From contig CATOJY010000001.1 in assembly GCA_951800685.1 (NCBI GenBank), positions 124,001 to 188,000 of the forward strand: 64,000 bases of DNA. Reading direction: 5' to 3'. Below, piece after piece: positions 27,515-35,006 of this stretch (its first letter is position 1; the number at the start of each line of letters is the position of its first letter). Below the pieces are notes generated by a model that was given only the letters and a program-made list of their open reading frames with translations, was not told the origin of the DNA and did not search any database. This stretch comes from an uncultured Lachnospiraceae bacterium. GTDB taxonomy: Bacteria; Bacillota; Clostridia; Lachnospirales; Lachnospiraceae. The position numbers and the translations under genes were made by a program.

Positions 27515-28794
27515 ACGTGCTTTCGCCTCCTCTTTCTTACAGTAAGCATCGTTATGAAACCTACAACCATACAGGTGAAGAATTTTACAATAATTGCATA
27601 AGTGTCATCACCTGTTTTAGGTGCATAAACACGTAGCTTACTCCCATTCTCATTGTCATTGCCAAAAGTGTCTTTGTTGCTACTCACGCCTTTACCGCCA
27701 TCATTGTTTTTCTTGGCAGTAGTCTCTCTAGTAGTTTCTTTAGTAGTGTCTGTTTCTTCTTCCGCCTTGCTTTCTATTGCACGGAAAGTCCAAGCTGTTT
27801 TTGCATCTGTTAATGCCAGAGAGTTATCAACATTGCCAGGCACTTCCAGATTGAATCTGAGTGTGCTTTCCCCACCAGGAAGATAAAGACCCAGTGACAG
27901 CTCCTCTGTCTCTGCAAGCCCGGCTGCCGACCCCGCATAAATCGTATCTCCATCATTTGAGACAGTAAGGTTCACTTTTTCAAGTAATTTAAAACTGTCT
28001 TCCTCTTGTGCAGGTTTCCCTATTGCCAGGTAAACTTTCTGCGGGACTGACGTTGTGTTCTGTATAAGGAGCTTCCCCTCTTTTACATCCCCCGGCATAA
28101 ATTCACCGAAAACATGCAAAAGGCTATCTGCATCCGTTACCATCTTACCAGCATCTCCCTCAAAGAAAACCTTTACATTTGAAGATTCCTGCGTGTCTGG
28201 ATTCTTTTCCCCATCGCGTGCCTTCCACGCTTCCAGTATCTCACCAGAACCATGCCAAGGGTCGTCACTCTCAAAGTTAGGTGTAAAATTTACCGCCTGT
28301 ATTGCATCTGCGGAAACAATTATATCAACTTTACTGCCAAAGATGCTGTCAGCTAAATCAGCTGGGGGCTGCACACCATTAAACACACGTATACTCTCGC
28401 CGCTGCTCAGTATCTTTGTGTAATACCAGTAGTCCCCTGTCTTAATCCAACCATCGTTAATACCCCGTAAATAATTATCTGGGGGAGACAGCACAGCAGA
28501 GTCCCCTGTTGCTGCCGGCAGTCCCCATGTAATGCGGCAACGCACATAACATGGCTCAGCAAGGCATTTAATTTCTGGAATCTTTGAGATGGTCTGCCCT
28601 GGGGCAATAATCTGATTGTTTTGGTACTCTTCTTCCATCCCGTTCACACACTGGTACTCCTCCAGGGAAATATTCACAGTGCCAGTCGAAATCTTATGCT
28701 GCATTGTGAGGCTATTCGTGGACGCAGCCCAAGCACACGCACCTGCCAGCAAAGCTGGTACGGCAATGGCTGTTGCTATTTTTCTTTTATCCAT
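27511..28794 (-). CDS. TasA/CalY-like exported protein with APKTG sorting signal
   Basis: A 427-residue protein with signal sequence 'IATAIAVPALLAGACAWAAS'. Residues 30-190 resemble CalY/TasA-type proteins ('APGQTISKIPEIKCLAEPCY', 'GDYWYYTKILSSGESIRVF'). A Thr/Glu-rich linker (about 345-385) leads to a C-terminal 'YAPKTGDDTYAIIVKFF', a hydrophobic helix and a basic tail 'RKRRRKHV', the layout of a sortase signal of the xPKTG type. It is thus likely attached to the cell wall and may anchor the fibre or the giant protein. No sortase gene is in the window. It precedes the giant protein gene with a four-base overlap. Confidence 0.82.
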   Translation of the reverse strand: MDKRKIATAIAVPALLAGACAWAASTNSLTMQHKISTGTVNISLEEYQCVNGMEEEYQNNQIIAPGQTISKIPEIKCLAEPCYVRCRITWGLPAATGDSAVLSPPDNYLRGINDGWIKTGDYWYYTKILSSGESIRVFNGVQPPADLADSIFGSKVDIIVSADAIQAVNFTPNFESDDPWHGSGEILEAWKARDGEKNPDTQESSNVKVFFEGDAGKMVTDADSLLHVFGEFMPGDVKEGKLLIQNTTSVPQKVYLAIGKPAQEEDSFKLLEKVNLTVSNDGDTIYAGSAAGLAETEELSLGLYLPGGESTLRFNLEVPGNVDNSLALTDAKTAWTFRAIESKAEEETDTTKETTRETTAKKNNDGGKGVSSNKDTFGNDNENGSKLRVYAPKTGDDTYAIIVKFFTCMVVGFITMLTVRKRRRKHV

Positions 28795-28803
28795 ACTACC
28801 CCC

Positions 28804-29355
28804 TCACCTATTTTTTGTGTGGAAATCCCAGGCTTCCCTGTAATCTGTAAATACATAGTTTCCGTGCTGAATGGGGACAGCTTCTTCGTATACTATTACA
28901 TCCAGCGATTCAGCATTCTCTAAATAGACTGCCTTATATTTATCTACCCGTGGGACGTCTACCTTTGTAAACAATGCACTGGTAGATTCACTGGGATCCA
29001 GTATTGCAGTATAATAGTAATAATCACCATCCTTTATCCAATTTACGGTGTCAATCCCGTCTAAACTGGCTCCGAAGTCACTGTTTGAAAACGCAACAGA
29101 AACCCTTACGTAACAGGCATTTTCCCCGCTATTGTGTACCCAGGCGGATTTCGCAATCTCACACGCTGAAGTGTTGATGTTGCGTAATGTCTGCGCACTA
29201 TCAAATTCCTCTTGAATCTCTGTCACTATATTTCCGGGAATGAACTGATTAATGCTATCATTTCCTTTATCTGAGAGGAAGGCATAAGTACTCTGTATGC
29301 TGATGAAACAAAGCGCCATGCCAATGCAGGCGGTACCTATTGCTGCTCTCTTCAT
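28804..29355 (-). CDS. TasA/CalY-like exported protein, short
   Basis: A 183-residue exported protein. The signal segment 'IGTACIGMALCFISIQSTYA' is followed by 'FLSDKGNDSINQFIPGNI', the arrangement found in SipW-dependent TasA-family proteins. The mature part has 'ENACYVRVSVAFSN' and 'GDYYYYTAILDPSESTSALF', shared in style with both neighbours. It is probably a fibre subunit or accessory processed by the SipW encoded nearby. GGAGG precedes ATG 29355. Confidence 0.82.
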   Translation of the reverse strand: MKRAAIGTACIGMALCFISIQSTYAFLSDKGNDSINQFIPGNIVTEIQEEFDSAQTLRNINTSACEIAKSAWVHNSGENACYVRVSVAFSNSDFGASLDGIDTVNWIKDGDYYYYTAILDPSESTSALFTKVDVPRVDKYKAVYLENAESLDVIVYEEAVPIQHGNYVFTDYREAWDFHTKNR

Positions 29356-29374
29356 TGTAACCTCCGTTTCCCTA

Positions 29375-29398
29375 TAGCGAGGGAGTATGCCCTCGCTA
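29375..29398 (-). other. Intercistronic hairpin after the major TasA-like gene
   Basis: TAGCGAGGG (29375-29383) and CCCTCGCTA (29390-29398) pair perfectly with a six-base loop. No T-tract follows, so it is more likely an mRNA stability or processing element, or a leaky terminator, that raises the level of the upstream gene relative to later ones. Confidence 0.6.
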
Positions 29399-29401
29399 TG
29401 C

Positions 29402-30133
29402 TTAAGGTGCCCCAGTCTCAGTCTCAGCTAGTGTCTGGTTCTGGTTCAAGTATAAATTGAATGCTTCCTTTGCAGCTTCCGGGGTTCCTGCCTCACTCAC
29501 GGTATCTACTACCTGGATAGCATGGAAACGTACGTCTACTGCAAGATTTTGCCCATCAATCTGCCCTTCGACCACATTTGCGAAGGTAATTCTATCGAAC
29601 AATGGACTGGTTGTGCTTTCAGGATCCAGCACTGAATTATAGCAAAAAGTGTACACCATATTGCCATCAAGTTCTTCTTTTTTAATCTGCGTCCATTCGC
29701 TGTTCTGCTCGGAGATACCAACCCCGTCGCTCAGAGTCTGTGTAGTTGCAGATTCAGAATCGAATTCAAACAGTTCAATATGAGCCGGCTCCCCATTATT
29801 CTGCCTGATGCCCTGGCTGTTTGTGTATACAACATCTGCCATTGGCACTCTGACCTCAATGAATACATACGCAGGATTTTCCCCCACATTTCTTATTTGA
29901 GGGTTCTTTGCCCAAGATTGTGTTGGGACAACATGCTCGGCAATCCCGCCAGGCTCGCCATCGCCATCAGGATCCCAGTCAGGCTCAGACCCTTCTATTT
30001 CCACTTTACCCACGGTAAAGTTGTTTGTTACTTCTTTACGGTCTGTTAAGTATGCCATGGTCCCGCTGATAGATACTCCGGCTACCAGAGCCGATATCGC
30101 AAGTATCCCAAGTATTTTTCTTCTTTTACTCAT
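29402..30133 (-). CDS. TasA-like SipW-dependent fibre protein
   Basis: A 243-residue protein with the hallmark SipW-cognate signal: basic 'MSKRRKILGILAISALVAG', then 'MAYLTDRKEVTNNFTVGKV'. The mature part continues 'PAYVFIEVRVPMADV' and 'LDPESTTSPLFDRITFANVV', characteristic of the TasA/CalY (camelysin) family, which forms extracellular fibres in Bacillus. It is the first gene of the surface module, after a roughly 530-base leader. Fibre formation here is inferred from family. Confidence 0.9.
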   Translation of the reverse strand: MSKRRKILGILAISALVAGVSISGTMAYLTDRKEVTNNFTVGKVEIEGSEPDWDPDGDGEPGGIAEHVVPTQSWAKNPQIRNVGENPAYVFIEVRVPMADVVYTNSQGIRQNNGEPAHIELFEFDSESATTQTLSDGVGISEQNSEWTQIKKEELDGNMVYTFCYNSVLDPESTTSPLFDRITFANVVEGQIDGQNLAVDVRFHAIQVVDTVSEAGTPEAAKEAFNLYLNQNQTLAETETGAP

Positions 30134-30665
30134 TGCATTCCTTTCTGGCTGTTCAAGTCAGCCCTTAGAAACCCTATGTCTCTAACTCTATAAGCTGCCG
30201 TCAGCGTTCCTCCCACAATGGCGCCACCTCCTCTCTCATCTGTTAAAGCAATGCTGTAGCGTCCTAACAATAGGACAGTAGCATTGCCGCCTATACAGTA
30301 ACAAAAATGCATGGCGTCCATTACGACTACCATGCATTAGTCTTCTACATCTACCATTTGTAGCGCTGTAGTATACCGAGCCACACATCTTATAATTGCC
30401 GTGTTCACGTCCCTAAAGGAGTTCGCATCATTACACAACTGCCATGCCGCCGAATAAATCCCCATAAAATATAGTAATCGCACGGTATACTGATAAAATC
30501 CAAGGTTACACCCTTGACAGCAACAAGGCGCTGCTCAATAATTCTTCCGGCAGTTTCCCCCCTGTCCAGCCTATTACAGACACGCAACCAATACGATATC
30601 CTAATTTAGAATTTCCTGCATACTATTCTCCGCTAGCCCCCTGGATGCCGAACTCAGCCAGATTG
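30134..30665 (-). promoter_or_regulatory. Long structured leader upstream of the TasA-like gene
   Basis: No gene longer than about 30 codons is convincing here. Two stem-loops are seen: GCAATGCT...GTCCTA-ACAA-TAGGAC...AGCATTGC at about 30248-30287, and ATGCATGG/CCATGCAT at 30307-30314 with 30330-30337. Close to the coding gene an AGAGGAGG site precedes a possible 28-codon frame (GTG near 30216, ending in the ATGA overlap with the TasA-like start), which could be a leader peptide. A -10-like TATACT is near 30370. This is the longest gene-free stretch of the element seen here. Confidence 0.45.
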
Positions 30666-31676
30666 CTATAAATTTGCAATAACATCGCTAACTGAAGCGC
30701 CAACATCGTCCATTACAAGCTCTTCCTCAAGGCGAGTATAATCAGCATCCCTTTCTCCGTCATTGTCGTAAAATAATTCTGTGGACATACCATCTCTCCC
30801 AATAAACAGATTAGGCATAATACTACGTAAATCTTTCAATTCTGTGTCTGGAGCGAAGTTGGATTTGCTAAAGTGGGTAAGCCATACACACCGCACACAC
30901 GCTTTCTTTGCAAGCTCAGCAGCTTCCCACATAAACATATGCCGTGTTTCCCAGGCTTTCTCAGTACGCGTTTCCTTGCTGTACATAGCCTCACAAATAA
31001 GAAGATCAGCGCCAGCGACATCCTTAGCAACATCAACACCCGGTCCATTAGGCCGGGTGTCTGTGCAGTAGGATACCTTAATACCTTTACGTGGTTTCCC
31101 GTAAAACAGACTTGGTTCGTAAACCTTCCCATCTACAAATATGGACTCCCCGTTATTGATGGCAGACCATAAATTCAAAGGTACACCCATCTTCTCTGCT
31201 CTGCCCGCCAAAAACTTAGGTCGCCTAATAATCTCCACATTGTATCCATAGCAGGGAACTGTATGATAAAGTTTAAAAGGCATAATACGCCCACCCCCAA
31301 AGTCCACTGAAAAATTAGGGGCGCCTATCTCAAGCAGCCGCACTTCGAATGCAAGCTTACGTATCAAGTATACGGAATTTTGATAAACATCATGCAATCC
31401 TGCAGGGCCAATTATAGTCAAGGGATCTGTACGCCCTTGGTTATGTATTGCTAATAGCACGCCTGCCAGGCCGCCTACATGGTCAGCATGGTAATGCGTG
31501 ATGCAAATATAATCAATCTTCTTACAGCTGACGGATGCGTGACTCAGTGCAATCTGCGTGCCTTCGCCACAATCAATTAAAATCCCGCATCTTTCACTCT
31601 GTATAAATGCAGAGGACAGATATCTATTAGGACGTGGGAACTGTCCTGCTGTCCCTAGCAAGTAAACATTTAGCAC
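30666..31676 (-). CDS. RNase Z-like metallo-beta-lactamase-fold protein
   Basis: A 336-residue MBL-fold hydrolase. The two-zinc motif HxHxDH is intact in 'ICITHYHADHVGGL' (His61, His63, Asp65, His66). 'LLGTAGQFPRPNRYLSS' and 'ILIDCGEGTQIAL' are RNase Z/arylsulfatase-type openings, with 'SYCTDTRP' and 'CVWLTHFSKSNF' further on. It may process RNA or cleave cyclic nucleotides, since the phage anti-Pycsar enzyme Apyc1 has the same fold. Its presence on a mobile element makes a counter-defence role worth considering, but sequence alone cannot decide. It starts at GTG 31676 with GGAGG eight bases upstream. Confidence 0.85.
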   Translation of the reverse strand: MLNVYLLGTAGQFPRPNRYLSSAFIQSERCGILIDCGEGTQIALSHASVSCKKIDYICITHYHADHVGGLAGVLLAIHNQGRTDPLTIIGPAGLHDVYQNSVYLIRKLAFEVRLLEIGAPNFSVDFGGGRIMPFKLYHTVPCYGYNVEIIRRPKFLAGRAEKMGVPLNLWSAINNGESIFVDGKVYEPSLFYGKPRKGIKVSYCTDTRPNGPGVDVAKDVAGADLLICEAMYSKETRTEKAWETRHMFMWEAAELAKKACVRCVWLTHFSKSNFAPDTELKDLRSIMPNLFIGRDGMSTELFYDNDGERDADYTRLEEELVMDDVGASVSDVIANL

Positions 31677-31697
31677 ATTGTCATCCTCCTCACTCTG

Positions 31698-31729
31698 GGG
31701 CTGCGTGTTAGCATACCACCACGTAGCCC
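31698..31729 (-). other. Hairpin between tubZ-like and MBL genes
   Basis: GGGCTGCGTG (31698-31707) pairs with CACGTAGCCC (31720-31729, one G-U) around a 12-base loop. Without a T-tract it is not a canonical terminator; it could be a processing site. Confidence 0.45.
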
Positions 31730-31776
31730 TGTCTTTTTATCTCTTATAACTTCGCCCAGATACGTACAATCTTATC

Positions 31777-32892
31777 CTATCTCTTTCGTATTCTGGCAAG
31801 CAACTCATCGCGGCGGCTAGTCTTAGGATTCTCCGGTGATTCTGGTTCTCGCCTAGGCACCGTCCTTGTAACAGCCCCGCCAAGTAAATTAAGTTCGGAC
31901 TTCAATACCGTGCTGCTATTATTCTTATTCTGTGTTGACAGACGGCTAGCATCCTCCCTTAAATGTTCTTCTATCCTATTTACCCTTGCTTTCGGGAAAG
32001 GCAGGCCGGTAAGCATTACAAGGTTGCACTCCTGGTTAAATGTGTGAAATTCATCTACATACTGGCCAAACTCAGCAACAATTGTGCTATAATCTAATGG
32101 CTTAATGGTAGAGGATAACACGAAACTAATGGTCTTGCTATCCGGGTCTCTATCCAACTCCGCAAAGATATTGCTTCTTAATTTTTCAAGAATACTACTC
32201 ATATTTGCCTTGCTGCCAACCTTCGCAATGACAGATAACCCAGGCGTGGAAAACCCTTTCACTATCTCAGAAGTGTCTATATTACCTTCCCGGCTCTTAT
32301 GTTTCTCTGGGATTGTTAAAACTGAATCAAGCAAATCTACAAAAATCTTGTTTACAGTTCTCAAATCTCCTTGCCCGTCATTATCGATTAAGAAGATATT
32401 ACAAAGCCCATCTATACTGCTTAGTTCACCTAAACAGTTATACGTATTCTCCCGGGCGCGTGGCGACTCTGTCTCAGATGCCAGTATTGTCACAGCGCCT
32501 ACAGTCCTTGTCCTGATTATTTCATCAGGATAATCAGGGTCATGCTCAACAAACACATCGTTCACCAAAATATCAATAAACCATGGTGAAAATCCTGAAC
32601 CTGTGCCGCCTCCTGCGCTAAAGATAAAGTAAATAATATCCTCGGTAACATAAGACCTTAACTGATCGACAATCTGTTCGTAAGAAGTTGCCAGCATCTT
32701 CTTAGCCACATCCCGGTCCTTGCTGCAGCCTAATCCACCTGGTATATGATACGTATGTTTTACATTGCGCAACGTCGATATATCCTCTTTTGACGTGTTA
32801 ATCGCAAATACATTGTACCCTTTCTCAGCCAGCAAATCCCCAATATTCCCCGCGGCCTGGCCTATACACACAAATGCTATCCTATTTTTCAT
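31777..32892 (-). CDS. tubZ: TubZ-like tubulin/FtsZ-superfamily GTPase
   Basis: A 371-residue tubulin-fold GTPase. The nucleotide loop 'IAFVCIGQAAGNIGDLL' is at residues 5-21, 'VFAINTSKEDI' at about 28-38, and the tubulin signature GGGTGSG at 94-100 ('FSAGGGTGSGFSPWF'). 'IDNDGQGD' resembles the later guanine-contact region. It differs from chromosomal FtsZ (no FtsA/ZipA-type C-terminal peptide; tail is 'TSRRDELLARIRKR') and fits plasmid/phage TubZ, which forms treadmilling filaments that segregate DNA. The gene upstream, overlapping by one base, looks like TubR. It probably serves partition or positioning of an extrachromosomal form. Confidence 0.85.
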   Translation of the reverse strand: MKNRIAFVCIGQAAGNIGDLLAEKGYNVFAINTSKEDISTLRNVKHTYHIPGGLGCSKDRDVAKKMLATSYEQIVDQLRSYVTEDIIYFIFSAGGGTGSGFSPWFIDILVNDVFVEHDPDYPDEIIRTRTVGAVTILASETESPRARENTYNCLGELSSIDGLCNIFLIDNDGQGDLRTVNKIFVDLLDSVLTIPEKHKSREGNIDTSEIVKGFSTPGLSVIAKVGSKANMSSILEKLRSNIFAELDRDPDSKTISFVLSSTIKPLDYSTIVAEFGQYVDEFHTFNQECNLVMLTGLPFPKARVNRIEEHLREDASRLSTQNKNNSSTVLKSELNLLGGAVTRTVPRREPESPENPKTSRRDELLARIRKR

Positions 32893-33149
32893 TAATCCAC
32901 CAACTTTCTGTCTTTACAGTACTGTTTTCCTTTTTCTGTTAAATAATAAGTATAAGCGTTGCCATCCTGTAATCCATAAGTTATCAGCCCAGCCTGCATG
33001 AGATCTTGGCATGACTTATAAATTCCGCTGTAAGAATACAAACAGCATAATTCGCTCAGAAGTATTTCATTTACAGACATGGCATCGCAGTCACTGTATG
33101 CTTCTTTATCACACAGCGTACATAGTATAGGTATTATAAATCTTGACAT
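32892..33149 (-). CDS. Small winged-helix-like protein, candidate TubR
   Basis: An 85-residue protein starting at ATG 33149 with GGGGG just upstream. It is predicted mostly helical with a wing-like end: 'SGIYKSCQDLMQAGLITYGL' would be the recognition region and 'NAYTYYLTEKGKQYC' the wing and last strand, as in winged-helix DNA-binding proteins. In TubRZ systems the small winged-helix TubR gene lies directly before tubZ and binds centromere repeats and TubZ. Position and size fit, but sequence similarity to a named TubR cannot be shown here. No clear iterons are visible in the short gap upstream. Confidence 0.6.
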   Translation of the reverse strand: MSRFIIPILCTLCDKEAYSDCDAMSVNEILLSELCCLYSYSGIYKSCQDLMQAGLITYGLQDGNAYTYYLTEKGKQYCKDRKLVD

Positions 33150-33215
33150 TCCGCACCCCCTTCCCATCTGCAGATAATTATCTTATAAAAGCATTATGGT
33201 TCTCAAGGCACAAAG

Positions 33216-33635
33216 CTATTTTCGCCGCCGAATCGTATGAGTTCCTTTTAGGAACTCATAAATAAACGCTGCAACAAGCCCAACAGTGAAAACATGCCCA
33301 TCCCCATATCTCACGCACAAATACAACCCAACAATTAAGAGGGCGTCCACAATAATCATAACAACATCAACATTATTATCGAACAATGTCTTGTGTATAA
33401 TATCCCCATAAGGATTGCTCATGGCATCATCACCGGCCGTACAGCTGCCCTCTTTGCCTGCATCCGTATCAGTATTCCCAGTAACGCTGCTTTCATGCGT
33501 ACTTTCACAATGCCTGTTTTCTGTAGCAGTTCCTGCGTATTGCTGCACATCATCATGGCTGGGAGCGCTGTCTGCTTGCCCATCAGTGCGTATTCCTGGC
33601 TCTAATTCCTCATCAAAGTCAAACTCAATAGACAT
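33216..33635 (-). CDS. Hypothetical protein with C-terminal membrane helices
   Basis: A 139-residue protein with an acidic, Ser/Asp-rich, likely disordered N-terminal half and two membrane helices near the end (about 87-107, 'VDVVMIIVDALLIVGLYLCV', and about 115-132), followed by a basic tail. I do not recognise the family. It is three bases downstream of the ParB-like gene and upstream of the TubR-like gene. Confidence 0.65.
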   Translation of the reverse strand: MSIEFDFDEELEPGIRTDGQADSAPSHDDVQQYAGTATENRHCESTHESSVTGNTDTDAGKEGSCTAGDDAMSNPYGDIIHKTLFDNNVDVVMIIVDALLIVGLYLCVRYGDGHVFTVGLVAAFIYEFLKGTHTIRRRK

Positions 33636-33638
33636 AAC

Positions 33639-34037
33639 TCACCTCTCTATCTGAACAAGGCATGGGATCATGCTGTTCCCGCATTCCACATAGCTATGGA
33701 ACCTGTTCCACCCATCCTCGATTACGCAGCCAAAAACACTGTCAATAATAACAGGGTACTGTTTGTCATAAGTCTTCAGCACGGATGCATTCTTGTAATG
33801 ATTGTGATAGTCCTGAAAAGTTTTAAATTTCTTTAAAGGCTCAATCTGCATAATAAGTTGCTTCAGTTCTTCTGTTGGGACTAAAAGGTATGCATAAATA
33901 CTTCGTACGCCTTTTCCTTTTCCATCTAAATTCTTATTGTAGATGGCTATTGCAGCTTGGCATTCAGCATTCAACATTTCAGGAGAACCAACAGCAATCT
34001 TATATTTCCGTAGTAATTCATTGCCGTAATACATCAT
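33639..34037 (-). CDS. Small ParB/Srx-fold-like protein
   Basis: A 132-residue cytosolic protein. The C-terminal part 'YPVIIDSVFGCVIEDGWNRF' then 'HSYVECGNSMIPCLVQI' resembles the ParB/sulfiredoxin-like fold, in which a D-G-W/x-R-x2-A motif binds nucleotide. This is pattern recognition at low similarity. Being near tubRZ, it might help in DNA maintenance, but a stand-alone nucleotide-binding role is equally possible. Confidence 0.45.
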   Translation of the reverse strand: MMYYGNELLRKYKIAVGSPEMLNAECQAAIAIYNKNLDGKGKGVRSIYAYLLVPTEELKQLIMQIEPLKKFKTFQDYHNHYKNASVLKTYDKQYPVIIDSVFGCVIEDGWNRFHSYVECGNSMIPCLVQIER

Positions 34038-34072
34038 ATCCCCTACTCCTGTATGTCATTAATTCTAAAACA

Positions 34073-34097
34073 GCAAGACGTCTATTAAACGCCTTGC
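34073..34097 (-). terminator. Probable terminator downstream of the lipoprotein gene
   Basis: GCAAGACGT (34073-34081) pairs with ACGCCTTGC (34089-34097, one G-U); on the minus strand TGTTTTAG follows. It sits between the lipoprotein stop (34105) and the ParB-like gene. Confidence 0.6.
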
Positions 34098-34104
34098 CGT
34101 TACC

Positions 34105-34821
34105 CTAGTTATACGAAATTATAGAATTACCATTACCGAGGGACAACCCAAACTCTGTACACCCTCTCGGAATACAGAAGATAGCAGTATTCCGTGTAGT
34201 ATCACCAGATGCAATATCAGAAGATTCAACATAATAAATAGACCCGGTCTGGTACTCAGCGCCATTAAAATTCAAGGCGCTGCTTCCATTACTATCAAGG
34301 CCAACAACTCTGCAGTCTAGCTGGGAACTTATAGGCGCAACAACACCGGAATCCAGCAATGTCAATGTGTAAGTTAATTCACCGTATTCGTATTCTTCGT
34401 TAAGCTCATCAATAACGGTGTCTTTACTATTGCTGTTAAATGCCAGAACTTTTGCTTCTGCTAAATCGCCTGTTTCGAAAGATTCAATAACAGCGGTGGC
34501 ATTGTATACCATGCCATCAACACTGTAAAGAACAGGGACTGAATCACCTACTCTATAATACAGGCCAGGGTTTCCCTTGATAGTGTTGGTGACAGATACA
34601 TCACCTAGATCTGTCTCTTCCTGCCTTTCCGATCCCTCCGGATTCACGGCGTCCGTCTCATCATAATAATCATCATTATTTTCGGCTGCACCTTGAGTAC
34701 TCTCAACCGTGCGCTTAGTGTCACTTGTCTCCGCATCTCCATTCTTTCGCAGGGAGCACCCTGTAATAACAAGGCATCCTGCCATCCCAAGCGCTGCGAT
34801 TTTAATCAAATATCCCTTCAT
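34105..34821 (-). CDS. Hypothetical lipoprotein
   Basis: A 238-residue lipoprotein: 'MKGYLIKIAALGMAGCLVIT' then GC gives a lipobox (VITGC) at about residues 19-23. A Ser/Thr/Glu-rich linker follows to about 70, then a beta-rich domain ('GLYYRVGDSVPVLYSVDG'). ATG 34821 is chosen because the lipoprotein signal begins there; longer in-frame readings lack sense. Family not recognised. It belongs with the other exported proteins at 34-46 kb. Confidence 0.72.
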   Translation of the reverse strand: MKGYLIKIAALGMAGCLVITGCSLRKNGDAETSDTKRTVESTQGAAENNDDYYDETDAVNPEGSERQEETDLGDVSVTNTIKGNPGLYYRVGDSVPVLYSVDGMVYNATAVIESFETGDLAEAKVLAFNSNSKDTVIDELNEEYEYGELTYTLTLLDSGVVAPISSQLDCRVVGLDSNGSSALNFNGAEYQTGSIYYVESSDIASGDTTRNTAIFCIPRGCTEFGLSLGNGNSIISYN

Positions 34822-34831
34822 ACTATAAACC

Positions 34832-35002
34832 TTAAAACTCAGAAAACCCTGATTCTGCCTGGCTGGAATTAAGATATTCTGATAAATCCCTTTCTTTATT
34901 ATTTTTTGTAATTTCCTTTCGCATACTGGACAATTGCTCAAAAGATTGCTTCCTTGCATTCTCAAGCTCATTGTGTATGCTGAAGGCAATGCCAAGCATC
35001 AT
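34832..35002 (-). CDS. Small 56-residue hypothetical protein
   Basis: A short helical, charged protein ('MMLGIAFSIHNELENARKQS...EYLNSSQAESGFSEF'). ATG 35002 or 34999 lies just after the stop of the upstream gene; the GAGGAGG site is about 18 bases away, so translation probably depends on coupling. It resembles the small helical ORFs found in conjugation gene clusters, but no function can be given. Confidence 0.5.
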   Translation of the reverse strand: MMLGIAFSIHNELENARKQSFEQLSSMRKEITKNNKERDLSEYLNSSQAESGFSEF

Positions 35003-35006
35003 TAAT

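Noticed and set aside
30130-30333. 67-codon frame upstream of the TasA-like gene
   Set aside because: Its first half runs through two stem-loops and has no ribosome site; only its last about 28 codons follow an AGGAGG and are mentioned as a possible leader peptide.
30405-30587. 60-codon minus-strand frame in the TasA leader
   Set aside because: No ribosome site, no recognisable protein character, and it lies in a region better explained as a leader.
31777-32892. Host FtsZ
   Set aside because: No cell-division neighbours, diverged sequence, lacks the FtsZ C-terminal peptide, and it is paired with a small winged-helix-like gene inside the element.
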